Shown piece by piece: positions 33,671 to 44,695 of a stretch of 64,000 nt of DNA. A program made the position numbers and the translations under genes. The notes beneath the pieces were generated by a model, which saw nothing but the letters and a program-made list of their open reading frames with translations, did not search any database and was not told the origin of the DNA. Within the stretch, counting starts at the first letter, position 1, and the number at the start of each line of letters is the position of its first letter. The DNA is from Streptomyces sp. Tue 6430. GTDB lineage: Bacteria > Actinomycetota > Actinomycetes > Streptomycetales > Streptomycetaceae. Location of the stretch: contig JAKGSH010000010.1 of assembly GCA_021568835.1 (NCBI GenBank), positions 2,356,001 to 2,420,000 on the forward strand, given 5' to 3'.

Positions 33671-36600
33671 CTACCCCAGCACCGTGACCAGGAACTCGCC
33701 GACCCAGCCGAGCAGTTCGCGCCCGACCAGCGGCTTGCCGCCGACCTTCGCGGTCTTGGGACGGGGTACGAGGAGCTGGTGCGCGGCCGGCTTGACGACC
33801 GTCCCCGGGTAGACCCGCTTCAGCCGCAGTTCCTGGGACTCGCGCAGCTCCACCGGCGCGAACCGGATGTTGGTGCCCTGGAGCATGATCTCCCCGACGC
33901 CGCACGAGCGCGCGAGCATCCGCAGCCCGGCCACCAGCAGCAGGTTCTCCACCGGCTCGGGCAGCTTGCCGTAGCGGTCGACGAGTTCCTCGCGCACGGC
34001 CTTGACGTCGTCCTCGGAGTTGGCCGAGGCGATGGCCCGGTAGGCCTGGAGGCGCAGCCGCTCGCCGGGGGCGTAGTCGTGCGGGACGTGGGCGTCGACG
34101 GGCAGCTCGATCTTGACCTCGAGAGGGACCTCCTCCTCGATTTCGCCGGTCTCCAGCTGGCGCCGGTAGTCCGCGACCGCCTCGCCGACCATCCGCACGT
34201 ACAGGTCGAAGCCGACGCCGGCGATGTGTCCGGACTGCTCGCCGCCGAGGAGGTTGCCGGCGCCGCGGATCTCCAGGTCCTTCATCGCCACGTACATGCC
34301 CGCGCCCATCTCCGTGTGCTGGGCGATGGTCGCCAGCCGCTCGTGGGCCGTCTCCGTGAGCGGCTTCTCCGGCGGGTACAGGAAGTAGGCGTAACCGCGT
34401 TCGCGGCCGCGGCCCACCCGGCCGCGCAGCTGGTGCAGCTGGGACAGGCCGAAGTTGTCGCCGCGTTCGACGATGAGGGTGTTGGCGTTGGAGATGTCGA
34501 TGCCGGACTCGACGATGGTGGTGGAGACGAGCACGTCGAAGCGCTTCTCCCAGAAGTCGACGACGACCTTCTCCAGCGCGGTCTCCGACATCTGGCCGTG
34601 GGCGGTGGCGATCCGGGCCTCGGGCACGATCTCGCGCAGCCTCGCCGTGGCCCGGTCGATGGACTCGACCCGGTTGTGGATGTAGAAGACCTGGCCCTCG
34701 CGCAGCAGTTCGCGGCGGATCGCGGCGCCGATCTGCTTCTGCTCGTAGGGGCCGACGAAGGTGAGGACGGGGTGGCGCTCCTCGGGGGCGTGGTGATCGT
34801 CGACATCTCGCGGATGCCGGTCACCGCCATCTCCAGGGTGCGCGGGATGGGGGTGGCCGACATCGTCAGGACGTCGACGTTGGCCCGCAGCTTCTTCAGC
34901 TGCTCCTTGTGCTCGACGCCGAAGCGCTGCTCCTCGTCGACGATGACCAGGCCCAGGTCCTTGAACTTCGTCTCCGAGGAGAACAGGCGGTGGGTGCCGA
35001 TGACGACGTCGACGGAGCCCTCCCGCAGGCCCTCCAGGACCGCCTTGGCCTCCGTGTCGGACTGGAAGCGCGACAGTGCCCGCACCTTCACCGGGAACTG
35101 CGCGTACCGCTCGCTGAACGTGCCGAAGTGCTGCTGCACCAGCAGCGTGGTGGGCACGAGGACGGCGACCTGCTTGCCGTCCTGGACGGCCTTGAAGGCG
35201 GCGCGGACGGCGATCTCCGTCTTGCCGTAGCCGACGTCGCCGCAGATCAGGCGGTCCATGGGGACCGACTTCTCCATGTCGTCCTTGACCTCGGCGATGG
35301 TGGTGAGCTGGTCGGGCGTCTCCGCGTAGGGGAAGGCGTCCTCCAGTTCGCGCTGCCAGGGGGTGTCCGCGCCGAAGGCGTGTCCGGGTGCGGCCATGCG
35401 GGCGCTGTACAGCTTGATCAGGTCGGCGGCGATCTCCTTGACGGCCTTCTTCGCGCGCGCCTTCGTCTTCGTCCAGTCGGCGCCGCCGAGGCGGTGCAGG
35501 GTGGGCGCCTCGCCGCCGACGTACTTGGTGATCTGCTCGAGCTGGTCGGTGGGGATGTAGAGGCGGTCGCCGGGCTGGCCGCGCTTGGCGGGGGCGTACT
35601 CCACGACCAGGTACTCGCGCGTGGCGCCCTGGACCGTGCGCTGCACCATCTCGATGTAGCGGCCCACGCCGTGCTGCTCGTGGACGATGTGGTCGCCCGC
35701 CTCCAGGGTGAGCGGGTCGATGGTCTTGCGGCGGCGCGCGGGCATCCGGGCGCCGTCCTTGCCGGCCGCCTTCTGGCCGGTCAGGTCGGTCTCGGTGAGG
35801 ACGGCGAGTCCGAGCGCCGGGTCCACGAAGCCGTGGTCGATGCAGCCGCACGCCACGTGCACGACCGAGGGGGAGATCTCGCCGAGGTCCGCGTCGAGGC
35901 GGGCCGCGACGCCCTCGCCGCCCAGTACCTCGACCGTGCGGGCCGCCGGGCCGTGCGCCTCGGTCACGAAGACCGTGCGCCAGCCGTCGGCGAGCCAGCC
36001 CTTGGTGTCGGCCAGCGCCCTCGCGGTGTCGCCGCGGTAGGCCTCGGGGGCGTGCATGCCGAGCTTGAGGGTGTCGCTCTCCAGCTCCAGGTCGGCGGCG
36101 AAGGGGGACACCGACCACCACATCATGTCCAGCTCGCGCGCGCGGTCCCGCACGTCGGCGAGGGACCACAGGGAGGCCGCGCCGACGTCGATGGGGCCTC
36201 GCCCCCGCCCGCGGTGGCCGCCCAGGACGCCTGGAGGAACTCCTGGCTCGTCGCCACCAGGTCCGTCGCGCGCGTGCGGACCCGCTCGGGGTCGCAGACG
36301 ACGGCCATCGCGCCCTCGGGCAGCACGTCGAGCAGCAGCTCCATGTCGTCGACGAGGACGGGCGCGAGGGACTCCATGCCCTCGACGGCGATGCCCTCCG
36401 CGATCCTGCCGAGCAGGTCGCCCAGTTCGGGGTGCTGTTCGGCGAGGGCACGCGCGCGCGTGCGGACGTCGTCGGTGAGGAGGAGTTCGCGGCAGGGGGG
36501 CGCCCACAGCCCGTGTTCGGCGACTTCGAGGGAGCGCTGGTCGGCGACCTTGAAGTAACGGATCTCCTCGACGTCGTCGCCCCAGAACTCGATCCGCAGG

Positions 36601-37198
36601 GGGTGTTCCTCGGTGGGCGGGAAGACGTCCAGGATGCCGCCGCGCACGGCGAACTCACCGCGCTTCTCGACCAGTTCCACGCGCGCGTACGCGGCGGCGG
36701 CGAGGGCTGCGACGATCTCGTCCAGGTCGGCTCTCTGACCGCCCCTCAGGGCCACCGGCTCCAGGTCGCCGAGCCCCTTGACCTGCGGCTGGAGCACCGA
36801 GCGCACGGGCGCCACGACGACGGAGACCGGGCCGGTCTCGGGGTCGTCGGGGCGGGGGTGGGCCAGGCGGCGCAGGACGGCGAGGCGGCGGCCGACGGTG
36901 TCGCTGCGCGGGCTGAGCCGCTCGTGCGGGAGGGTCTCCCAGGAGGGGTACTCCACGACGCCGTCGGGGGCAGGAGCGAGCGCAGGGCGGCGGCGAGGTC
37001 CTCCGCCTCGCGACCGGTCGCCGTGACCGCGAGGACCGTGCGGGAGGTCTCCCGGGCGAGGGCGGCGATCGTGAAGGGGCGGGCCGCCGGGGGGCCGACG
37101 AGGTCGACGTGCATGCGGTTGCCGTCGGCGGCGGCGGAGACCGCTTCCGCGAGGGCGGGATCCTTCACTACGGCGTCGAGCAGACCGTGCAGGCTCAT
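33671..37198 (-). CDS. mfd: transcription-repair coupling factor (three apparent frameshifts)
   Basis: About 1175 residues after repair. Order: UvrB-like N-terminal region (GLLDAVVKDPALAEAV ... PSWETLPHERLSPRSDTVGRR), RNA polymerase interacting CarD-like domain (GDHIVHEQHGVGRYIEM), SF2 translocase with Walker A GDVGYGKTEIA, DEEQRFG, SATPIPRT, TTIVESGIDI and QLRGRVGR, then the TRCF C-terminal domain. ATG 37198 has no good Shine-Dalgarno. Reading frames change at plus-strand G runs 36966-36970, 36193-36196 and 34784-34788; one added base at each repairs it. It removes stalled polymerase and recruits UvrA. No gene is coupled to it. Confidence 0.93.
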
Positions 37199-37440
37199 GG
37201 AGGGGGTTTTCCGTCCGGGGGTCCGAGGTGGGTGATCTGGTCCGAGGTGGGCTTGCCGGGTGGGCAACGCGAAGGGCCCGACGCGTGTCACGAGCCGGGG
37301 GTGTCCAGGGTACGACGGGGCGGGGGCGGACCGCCCGGGCCTGTGGACAACGCGGGGTGGCGGCAGGCGGGGCCGTTCCGCCCCCACCGGACACCGGACG
37401 GGCCGGCCCGCCCCAGCGTCGCCCCCTTTCCCACCGGGCC

Positions 37441-37930
37441 GGGTGGGCGGGCACAGGCCGGGGTCCGGGGCGAAAGCCCTGACGAGGTCCAGGGGGCCGG
37501 GAACCTCTGACGGGATCCGGGGAGGGCGGGGACCCTCTGACGGGATCCGGGGGCGGAAGCCCCCTGCCGAGGTCCAGGAAGGGAAGCCCCTGGGAGATCC
37601 GGGGACGGAAACCCCTGAGGAGATCCGGGCACAGGCCGGGGTCCGGGGCGAAAGCCCTGACGAGGTCCAGGGGGCCGGGAACCTCTGACGGGATCCGGGG
37701 AGGGCGGGGACCCTCTGACGGGATCCGGGGGCGGAAGCCCTCTGCCGAGGTCCAGGAAGGGAAGCCCCTGGGAGATCCGGGGACGGAAACCCCTGAGGAG
37801 ATCCGGGCACAGGCCGGGGTCCGGGGCGGAAACCCCTGACGGGGGCCGGGGGCAGGAACCCCTGACGGGATCCGGGGACGGAAACCCTTGACGGGATCCA
37901 AGGGCAGGGACCCCCTGACGGGATCCGGGG
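37441..37930. repeat. 178-bp tandem duplication within a degenerate minisatellite
   Basis: GCACAGGCCGGGGTCCGGGGCG recurs starting at 37451, 37629 and 37807, an exact period of 178 bp. The first two units are almost identical (one C/T difference noted near 37740). Inside each unit and beyond to 37930, shorter units of about 27-31 bp built on CTGACGGGATCCGGGG recur. It lies in the roughly 816-bp gap between mfd and the ABC permease. Codon reading gives only Pro/Arg/Gly repeats without a start, so I call it noncoding. Confidence 0.9.
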
Positions 37931-38014
37931 GCGGAAGCTCCGGCCCGGCGCACGACGAAGCCGGCGCCGAAGAGCCCCCCGTGGCTCCTCGGCGCCGGCC
38001 TGCCCGACCGGAGG

Positions 38015-40593
38015 TCAGTCCGTGGCGATCGCGTTCAGGACGTTCATCCGGCCCGCCCGGAACGCCGGGACCAGCGCGGCGAACAGGCCCACGAAGGCCG
38101 AGGCGACGAAGACGCCGATGATCGTCGGCCAGGGGATGTCGAGGACGGTCAGGCCCTCCAGGGCGAGGAGCTGCTGGGCGGTGGCGCCCCAGCCCATGCC
38201 CAGGCCGAGGCCGAGCAGCGCGCCGAAGAGGGCGATGACGACCGACTCCAGACGGATCATGCGACGCAGCTGGCGGCGGGAGAGGCCGATCGCCCGCATG
38301 AGGCCGATCTCCCGGGTGCGCTCGACCACGGACAGGGCGAGCGTGTTCACCACGCCGAGCACCGCCACGATGATCGCGAGTGCCAGGAGGCCGTAGATCA
38401 GGTTCAGCATCTGGCCGATCTGGTCCTTCAGTTGCTCCTTGTAGTCGGTCTGGTCGCGGACGACGTACTGCGGGTAGCCGTGCAGCGCGGACTTCAGCGA
38501 GGTGTAGGCGGCGTCCTGCTGCCCCTCCTTCGCCGTGGCGAAGACGAGCTGGTCGAGCGGCATCTTCTCGGCCGGCACGTACGTGGCGACGGTCGCGATG
38601 GAGGCGTACATGGCGCCCTTGTCGATGACGACCTCGTCGCTGGTGATCGCGCGGACGGTGAGCGCGGCGGCGGTGCCGTCCTTGAAGGCGACCTCGACCT
38701 TCGAGCCGATCGTCAGACCGTGCTCCTTTGCGAAGCCCTCGAAGACGGACATGGAGTCGGGCCGGTAGGCGTCGGCGAGCTTGCCGGCGACGGTCTCGGT
38801 GGAGACGTCCGTCGCGTACGTCGGGTCGGCGGCGTTGATCGTCTCGCCCTTGGACGTTTTGCCGTCCGGGGTCGTCAGGTCGGCGTCGAGGAGCTTGTAC
38901 TCGGTGACCCGCTCCAGGCCCGGCGTCGCCTTCACGGCCTGCACGGCCTGCGGGACGACCAGCTGACCGCCGTCGTTCTGGATGATGAAGTCGGCGCCGA
39001 CACTGTGGTCGAGCTGCTCGGAGGCGGAGGCGACCATGGAGGAGCCGACCACCGACAGGCAGGCGACCAGGGCGAGCCCGATCATGAGGGCGGCGCCGGT
39101 GGCGCCGGTGCGGCGCGGGTTGCGCAGGGCGTTGCGTTCGGCCATCCGGCCGACGGGGCCGAAGGCCCGCAGCACGACCGCGCCGAGCACCCGGACCAGG
39201 CCGCCCGCGAGGAGCGGGCCGATCACCACGAACCCGATCAGGCTGAGCACGACGCCCAGGCCGAGCCACAGGGAGCCCTCGCTCGCCTTGTCGGCGGCGG
39301 AGGCGAGGTAGAGGCCGGCCGCGCCGCCGCCGGTGAGCAGCAGTCCGAGCACGGCCCGTACGACACCGGCCCTGGCGTCGGCGGGGCGCCGGCGTCGCGC
39401 AGCGCGGCCATCGGGGAGACCTTGCCGGCCCGGCGGGCGGGCAGGTAGGCGGCGAGGACGGTGACGACGACGCCGAGGACCAGGCCGACGACGGGGGTCG
39501 TCCAGGCCACCGTGAGGTCGTCGGTGGACAGGTTCATGCCGGTCATGCTCATGAGCTTCATCAGGCCGACGGCGATGCCGACGCCCGCGCCGACGCCGAG
39601 GACGGAGCCGACGACGCCGAGCAGCAGCGCCTCGGCCAGGACCGAGCGGTTGATCTGCCTGCGGCTGGAGCCGATGGCCCGCATCAGGCCGATCTCACGG
39701 GTGCGCTGGGCGACCAGCATGGAGAAGGTGTTGATGATCAGGAAGATGCCGACGAGGAAGGCGATCCCGGCGAAGCCGAGCATCGCGTACTTCATCACGT
39801 TCAGGAACCCGCCGACCTGCTTCTGGTTGGCGTCCGCGGTCTCCTTGGCGGTCTGCACCTTGTAGTCGCCGCCGAGCGCGGCCGCCACGTTCTTCTTCAG
39901 CTGCGCGTCGCTCACCCCGGCCGCGGCCGTGACGTTGACGTTGGTGAAGACGCCGGGCTCGCCGACGAGGGTCTCCTGCGCGGTCCTGGTGTCCAGGTAG
40001 AAGATCGCCGCGCCGGGGTTGGTGACCTGGAAGGCGGCGACGCCGGAGACCTTGGCGGTGTGGGTGCCGACCGCGGTGATGACGCCGATCTCGTCGCCGA
40101 GCTTCAGGTGGTGCTTGTCGGCGGTGTCCTCGTCGACCATGATCTGCGCGGAGTTCCGGGGCGCCGCACCTTCGGTGATCTTCATGGTGCGGGCTTCGTT
40201 GGCGTTCCAGCCGCCGACGATGGTGGGGCCGCCGCTGGTGGGCGACAGGCTGTCCTTGTCGGCGTCGACGACGGTCACGGCGCTGGAGAAGACGGTTCCC
40301 TCGGCCGACTTCACGCCGGCCGCCCCGCGGACCTTGCCGACCACGTCGGCCGGCATGACCGGCGGCTTGCCGTTCTTGGAGGTGGTCTCACCGGTGTCGG
40401 AGGCGCCCTTCGCGCTCACCGTCACGTCGGAGGAGGTGGCCGCGAACAGCTTGTCGAAGGTGGTGTTCATGGTGTCGGTGAACACCAGCGTCCCGCAGAC
40501 GAAGGCCACCGACAGCAGGACGGCCACGGCCGACAGGGCCATGCGTCCCTTGTGCGCGAAGAAGTTGCGCATCGAGGTTCTCAGCACGGTCAT
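38015..40593 (-). CDS. ABC transporter permease, FtsX/MacB-like (one apparent frameshift)
   Basis: About 859 residues. The N-terminal half (LRTSMRNFFAHKGRMALSAV ... RTREIGLMRAIGSSRRQINR ... AAYLPARRAGKVSPMAALRD) is in one frame and the C-terminal half (AVLGLLLTGGGAAGLYLAS ... RTREIGLMRAIGLSRRQLRR ... GRMNVLNAIATD) in another. They join at plus-strand GGGG 39383-39386 by adding one base. The topology is the same as the permease at 16841-19372, its paralog. ATG 40593 overlaps the ATPase stop by four bases (ATGA). Confidence 0.9.
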
Positions 40594-41377
40594 GACGTAC
40601 GCCCCCGGGCGTCGAAGTCCTTCATGCGGTCCAGGACCTGCTCGGCGGTCGGCTGGTGCATCTCGTCGACGATGCGGCCGTCGGCGAGGTACAGGACGCG
40701 GTCGGCGTAGGAGGCGGCGACCGGGTCGTGGGTGACCATCACGATGGTCTGGCCGAGTTCGTCCACGGAGCGGCGCAGGAAGCCCAGGACCTCGGCGCCG
40801 GCCCGCGAGTCGAGGTTCCCGGTCGGCTCGTCGCCGAAGATGATCTCGGGGCGGGCGGCGAGGGCGCGGGCCACGGCGACGCGCTGCTGCTGGCCGCCGG
40901 AGAGCTGGGTGGGCCGGTGCTTGAGCCGGTCGGACAGCCCGACCGTCTCGACGACCTGCTGCAGCCAGGCCTTGTCGGGCTTGCGGCCGGCGATGTCCAT
41001 GGGCAGCGTGATGTTCTCGATCGCGTTGAGCGTGGGCAGCAGGTTGAACGCCTGGAAGATGAACCCGATCCGGTCCCGGCGCAGTTGCGTCAGCTTCTTG
41101 TCCTTGAGCCCGGTGATCTCGGTCTCGTCCAGGTGGATCTGCCCGGACGTGACGGTGTCCAGGCCGGCGAGGCAGTGCATCAGTGTGGATTTGCCGGACC
41201 CCGAGGGGCCCATGATCGCGGTGAAGCGGCCACGGGCGATGTCCACGTCGACGTGGTCGAGGGCGACGACGCGGGTCTCCCCGGACCCGTACGCCTTGAC
41301 GACCTGCCGCGCCCGAGCGGCAACGGCCGTACGCCCTCCAGTGCCCCGTGCCTGGGAATGGTCACAGCCGAAGTCAC
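40590..41377 (-). CDS. ABC transporter ATP-binding protein, MacB/LolD type (one apparent frameshift)
   Basis: GTG 41377 follows GGAG by six bases. The first 12 codons (TSAVTIPRHG) are in frame with the start. After plus-strand CCCC 41344-41347 one added G is needed to enter TGGRTAVAARARQVVKAYGS and the ATPase body: Walker A GPSGSGKST, signature LSGGQQQRVAVARAL, Walker B IIFGDEPTGNLDS, switch VTHDPVAASYADRV. It pairs with the overlapping permease and is highly similar to the ATPase at 16006-16776. Substrate unknown. Confidence 0.9.
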
Positions 41378-41836
41378 GTGAATCTCCAAAGGTCGAAAAT
41401 GAGGAAGCGAGCGGGACACGCGCGTGGTGCCTGCCGCGTCGGTGCGTGGTGCTGTGCGTGGTGCGGTGCTGCGCGTGCTGGGTGCTACGTCGAAGAGTCT
41501 GTCGGTGCGACCGGGTCCGGCGCGCTGGGGCTCGGGCCCGTCTTCGCGGGGGGTTAACCCCACCTCCGGCCGGTGGGGTTGTCCGCCCCAGCGGCGTAAA
41601 GCCAGGTTAAGGAACAGCCCGGGCCTCTCTCGTCCTCCGTCGGTACGAACCCTCCCCGAGCCGTAGTACGGAGATACCCCTAGGGGCTGTCCACCGAGAG
41701 GTGGAGTGTTCCTCGGGGTCGTCTCCACCCTCGGGCCCGGTCAGGCTCCACCCTCCCGTCGGGCCGGGGTCAGGTGGGAGGCTGTCCGGGGCCGATAGGT
41801 GCAAGGGGCACGGGACAGGCAGGGGAGGGGCACCGG
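41378..41836. promoter_or_regulatory. divergent control region between the ABC exporter and MFS genes
   Basis: 459 bp without a gene. It has two perfect short palindromes, GGGGTTAACCCC (41550-41561) and CCCCTAGGGG (41677-41686), and an AT-richer pocket near 41378-41402 next to the ATPase start. The palindromes are candidate operators. No regulator gene is adjacent. Confidence 0.4.
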
Positions 41837-43348
41837 ATGGGCGACACCAGACCCGCGGCACGGGAGGCCGCGGGGCAGGGGCGGGGCACGGCCACCGCGA
41901 AGCGGGGAGCGGTGGCCACCGCGCTGATGCTCTCCATGGCGCTGGCCGCGCTCGACGCCACCGTCGTCTCCACCGCCGTGCCGCAGATCGTCGGCGACCT
42001 CGGCGGGTTCTCCGTCTTCTCCTGGCTGTTCTCCGGCTATCTCCTCGCCGTCACCGTCACCCTGCCCGTCTACGGCAAGCTCTCCGACACCTTCGGCCGC
42101 AAACCCGTGCTGGTGGCCGGCGCGGTCCTCTTCCTGCTCGGCTCGCTGCTGTGCGCGCTCGCCTGGAACATGGGCGCGCTGATCGCGTTCCGCGTCGTGC
42201 AGGGCCTGGGCGGCGGCGCGCTGCAGGGCACCGTGCAGACCCTCGCCGCCGACCTCTACCCGCTGAAGGAGCGCCCGAGGATCCAGGCCAGGCTGTCCAC
42301 GGTGTGGGCGGTGTCCGCGGTCGCGGGGCCGGGGCTGGGCGGGCTGCTGGCGGCGTACGCCGACTGGCGGTGGATCTTCCTGGTCAACCTGCCCGTCGGG
42401 GCGGTGGCGTTGTGGCTGATCGTGCGTCACCTGCACGAACCGGAGCGGACGTCGGGGACACGCGCGCGGGTCGACTGGGCGGGCGCGCTGGCGGTCTTCG
42501 CGACCGGCGGGGTGCTGCTGACCGCGCTGGTGCAGGGCGGGGTGGCCTGGCCGTGGCGGTCGGCGCCGTCGTTCGCCCTGTTCGCCGCGGGACTCGCCCT
42601 GGCCGGCCTCGTCGTGGCGATCGAGCGCCGGGCCGCCGAGCCGATCATCCCCGGCTGGGTGTGGCGCCGTCGCACGATCGCCGCGGTCAACCTCGCGCTG
42701 GGCGCGCTGGGCCTGCTGATGGTGGCGCCCGCGGTGTTCCTGCCGACGTACGCGCAGGCGGTGCTGGGCCTGGACCCGGTGACGGCCGGGTTCGTGCTGT
42801 CGGTGTGGACGCTGAGCTGGCCGCTGTCGGCGGCCCTGAGCCAGCACGTGTACCGGCGCATCGGCTTCCGCGACACCGCCCTGCTCGGCATCGGCGCGGC
42901 GACGCTGATCCTGCTCGCGTTCCCCCTGCTGCCGTATCCGGGTGCGGCCTGGCAGCCGATGCTGCTGATGCTGCTGCTCGGCGCGGCCCTGGGCCTGTTC
43001 CAGCTGCCGCTGATCGTCGGCGTGCAGTCGACGGTCGGCTGGTCGGAGCGCGGCACCACCACCGCGTCCGTCCTCTTCTGCCGCCAGAGCGGGCAGACGA
43101 TCGGCGCGGCCGCCTTCGGTGCGGTCGCCAACGGTGTGCTGGCGGCCCGGCTGGGCAGCGCGGGCGACCTGGACTCCGTCGTCCGCGACCTGGACGCGGG
43201 CGCCGCCGCCGGGGCGACCCGGCACGCGGTCGCGGAGGCCGTGCACGCGGTGTACCTGGGCGCGGCGGGCGCCGCCGCGCTCGCCTTCCTGCTGCTGCTG
43301 TGCCTGGCCCCGCGTCACTTCCCGGTGCTGGCCGAGCCGGGCGACTGA
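41837..43348 (+). CDS. MFS multidrug efflux transporter, DHA2 (14-helix) family
   Basis: 503 residues from ATG 41837 with AGGGGAGGGG at 41821-41830. Fourteen hydrophobic segments are seen. Motif A GKLSDTFGRKPV lies between helices 2 and 3, motif C-like GPGLGGLLAAYADWRWIFLVNLPVG in helices 5-6, and the motif D1-type ALDATVVSTAVPQIVGDL in helix 1. Proton-coupled export of drugs or metabolites is inferred from family. It ends at the hairpin 43567-43601. Confidence 0.92.
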   Translation: MGDTRPAAREAAGQGRGTATAKRGAVATALMLSMALAALDATVVSTAVPQIVGDLGGFSVFSWLFSGYLLAVTVTLPVYGKLSDTFGRKPVLVAGAVLFLLGSLLCALAWNMGALIAFRVVQGLGGGALQGTVQTLAADLYPLKERPRIQARLSTVWAVSAVAGPGLGGLLAAYADWRWIFLVNLPVGAVALWLIVRHLHEPERTSGTRARVDWAGALAVFATGGVLLTALVQGGVAWPWRSAPSFALFAAGLALAGLVVAIERRAAEPIIPGWVWRRRTIAAVNLALGALGLLMVAPAVFLPTYAQAVLGLDPVTAGFVLSVWTLSWPLSAALSQHVYRRIGFRDTALLGIGAATLILLAFPLLPYPGAAWQPMLLMLLLGAALGLFQLPLIVGVQSTVGWSERGTTTASVLFCRQSGQTIGAAAFGAVANGVLAARLGSAGDLDSVVRDLDAGAAAGATRHAVAEAVHAVYLGAAGAAALAFLLLLCLAPRHFPVLAEPGD

Positions 43349-43566
43349 TCCGGCGCCGCCCCGTCCGGGCGGGTGACGCCCCGGCCCGGCGCCGCGCTTC
43401 GGCGGCGGACCCCCGCCGATCGACCGGTCCGGTCACCGCCGCGCCCGGCTTCGCCCCGGGCCCTGTCGTCACCGTCCCGCCTGCCCCGCGACACCCTGCA
43501 CGCCGCCCTCCCGCCGGGCTCCGCCCTGACCCCCGCGACGCCCGTACGCCCTCCCGCCGCGCCGGG

Positions 43567-43601
43567 CCCTGATCCCCGTACGCCCCGTACGGGGATCAGG
43601 G
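43567..43601. terminator. bidirectional terminator between MFS and coiled-coil genes
   Basis: A perfect 16-bp stem (CCCTGATCCCCGTACG / CGTACGGGGATCAGGG) with a 3-base loop sits between convergent genes. Confidence 0.85.
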
Positions 43602-43618
43602 CGGGGCCCGGTGGGGGC

Positions 43619-44503
43619 TCACTGCGCGCCGCGCCCCGTCAGGGTGCTCAGGCTGCTGCGCACGGAGTCGATCTGCGCCTGCACCTCGTCCCACCGCTCG
43701 CCGTGGTCGCGCAGCACCCGTTCCGTCTCGCGGGCGATCCGTTCCGCACGCGCGCGTGCCTCGGCGACGACTTCGGCGGCACGCGCGCGTGCCTCCTCCT
43801 GGCGCAGGCGGGCGGCTTCCCCGGCGTCGGCGAGGTCCTGCCGCGCCGCGGACAGCGCCGCCTCGGCGCGCGCCACCAGCCGCGCGTGGTGCGCGTCGAG
43901 TGCGGCGGCCCGGTCGGCCTCCGCGCGCTCGGCCGCGGCCCGCCGCTCGGCCTCGTCCCGCTCCCGGCCGGCGAGCAGGGCGGCGGTGCGCCGGCGCGTC
44001 TCGCGCAGGGCCGCGAGGGCCTCGCCCCGGTTCTCCCGCACCTCGCGCCGGGCGCCGACGCGGATCCCGTCGGCCTCGGCGCGCGCCGCGAGCAGGTGCT
44101 GCCGGGCATGCTCCTGCGCCCGTGCGCGCACCTCGTCGGCCCGTTCCCGCGCCGCCGCGCGCACCGCCCGGGCGTCCGCCGCGGCCCGCGCGACCTGTTC
44201 CCGCGCCGCGCTCCGGGCGCGTTCCCGCACGGCCGCCGCCTCCTCCTGCCCGAGCTGGAAGATGCGCCGGGCGCGCTCCCCGAGGGCGTCGTACGTCTGC
44301 GGCGCCAGCCCGCTCACGGCCTCCCGCAGCCGTACGGCCTCGGCCTCCATGTCCCTGGCCAGCACGGTCAGCCGGGCGGCCCGCTCCCAGGCGGCGTCCC
44401 GGTCGGCCGAGAGCGCGGCGGTGTACGCGTCGACCTGTCCGGGCCGGTAACCGCGTCCGCGAACGGTCCTGAACCCGGGTGGTGCCTTCGAAACGCCGAT
44501 CAC
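43619..44503 (-). CDS. long coiled-coil protein, DivIVA/cellulose-binding-protein type
   Basis: About 294 residues from GTG 44503, with GGAGAGG nine bases upstream. The N-terminus FRTVRGRGYRPGQVDAYTAAL resembles the DivIVA-type membrane-targeting segment. The rest is an almost unbroken Ala/Arg/Glu coiled coil to residue 290. There is no signal peptide. In Streptomyces such proteins belong to the polarisome/cytoskeleton group (DivIVA, Scy, FilP relatives) or are labelled cellulose-binding. Exact role unknown. Confidence 0.8.
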   Translation of the reverse strand: MIGVSKAPPGFRTVRGRGYRPGQVDAYTAALSADRDAAWERAARLTVLARDMEAEAVRLREAVSGLAPQTYDALGERARRIFQLGQEEAAAVRERARSAAREQVARAAADARAVRAAARERADEVRARAQEHARQHLLAARAEADGIRVGARREVRENRGEALAALRETRRRTAALLAGRERDEAERRAAAERAEADRAAALDAHHARLVARAEAALSAARQDLADAGEAARLRQEEARARAAEVVAEARARAERIARETERVLRDHGERWDEVQAQIDSVRSSLSTLTGRGAQ

Positions 44504-44627
44504 CTGGAACCCCTCTCCACCGGACGGCCGCGGAAGAAATGATTTCCCGCATATCATGAGGTATCAGACGCAAACGCCCATTACGCGACACTCCGCGCGC
44601 GGGTCACGGCCGGCCGCCCATGCGAAA

Positions 44628-44661
44628 GGGCCGGACCCGGTCACTCGACCGGGCCCGGCCC
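44628..44661 (-). terminator. terminator after the SUKH-4/deaminase gene
   Basis: A 15-bp stem (GGGCCGGACCCGGTC / GACCGGGCCCGGCCC, one mismatch) with a 4-base loop follows the stop at 44696 on the minus strand. Confidence 0.8.
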
Positions 44662-44695
44662 TCCCGCGCACCCACGCGTCAGCGAGGCGTACGCC

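Noticed and set aside
37441..37930. Repeat array considered as CRISPR
   Set aside because: Units are contiguous and degenerate, with no unique spacers of constant size and no cas genes.
36123..39269. Very long open frame through mfd start, repeats and permease
   Set aside because: Its upstream part is antisense-frame Pro/Arg/Gly text through the repeat and the permease. Only the section inside mfd is conserved protein.
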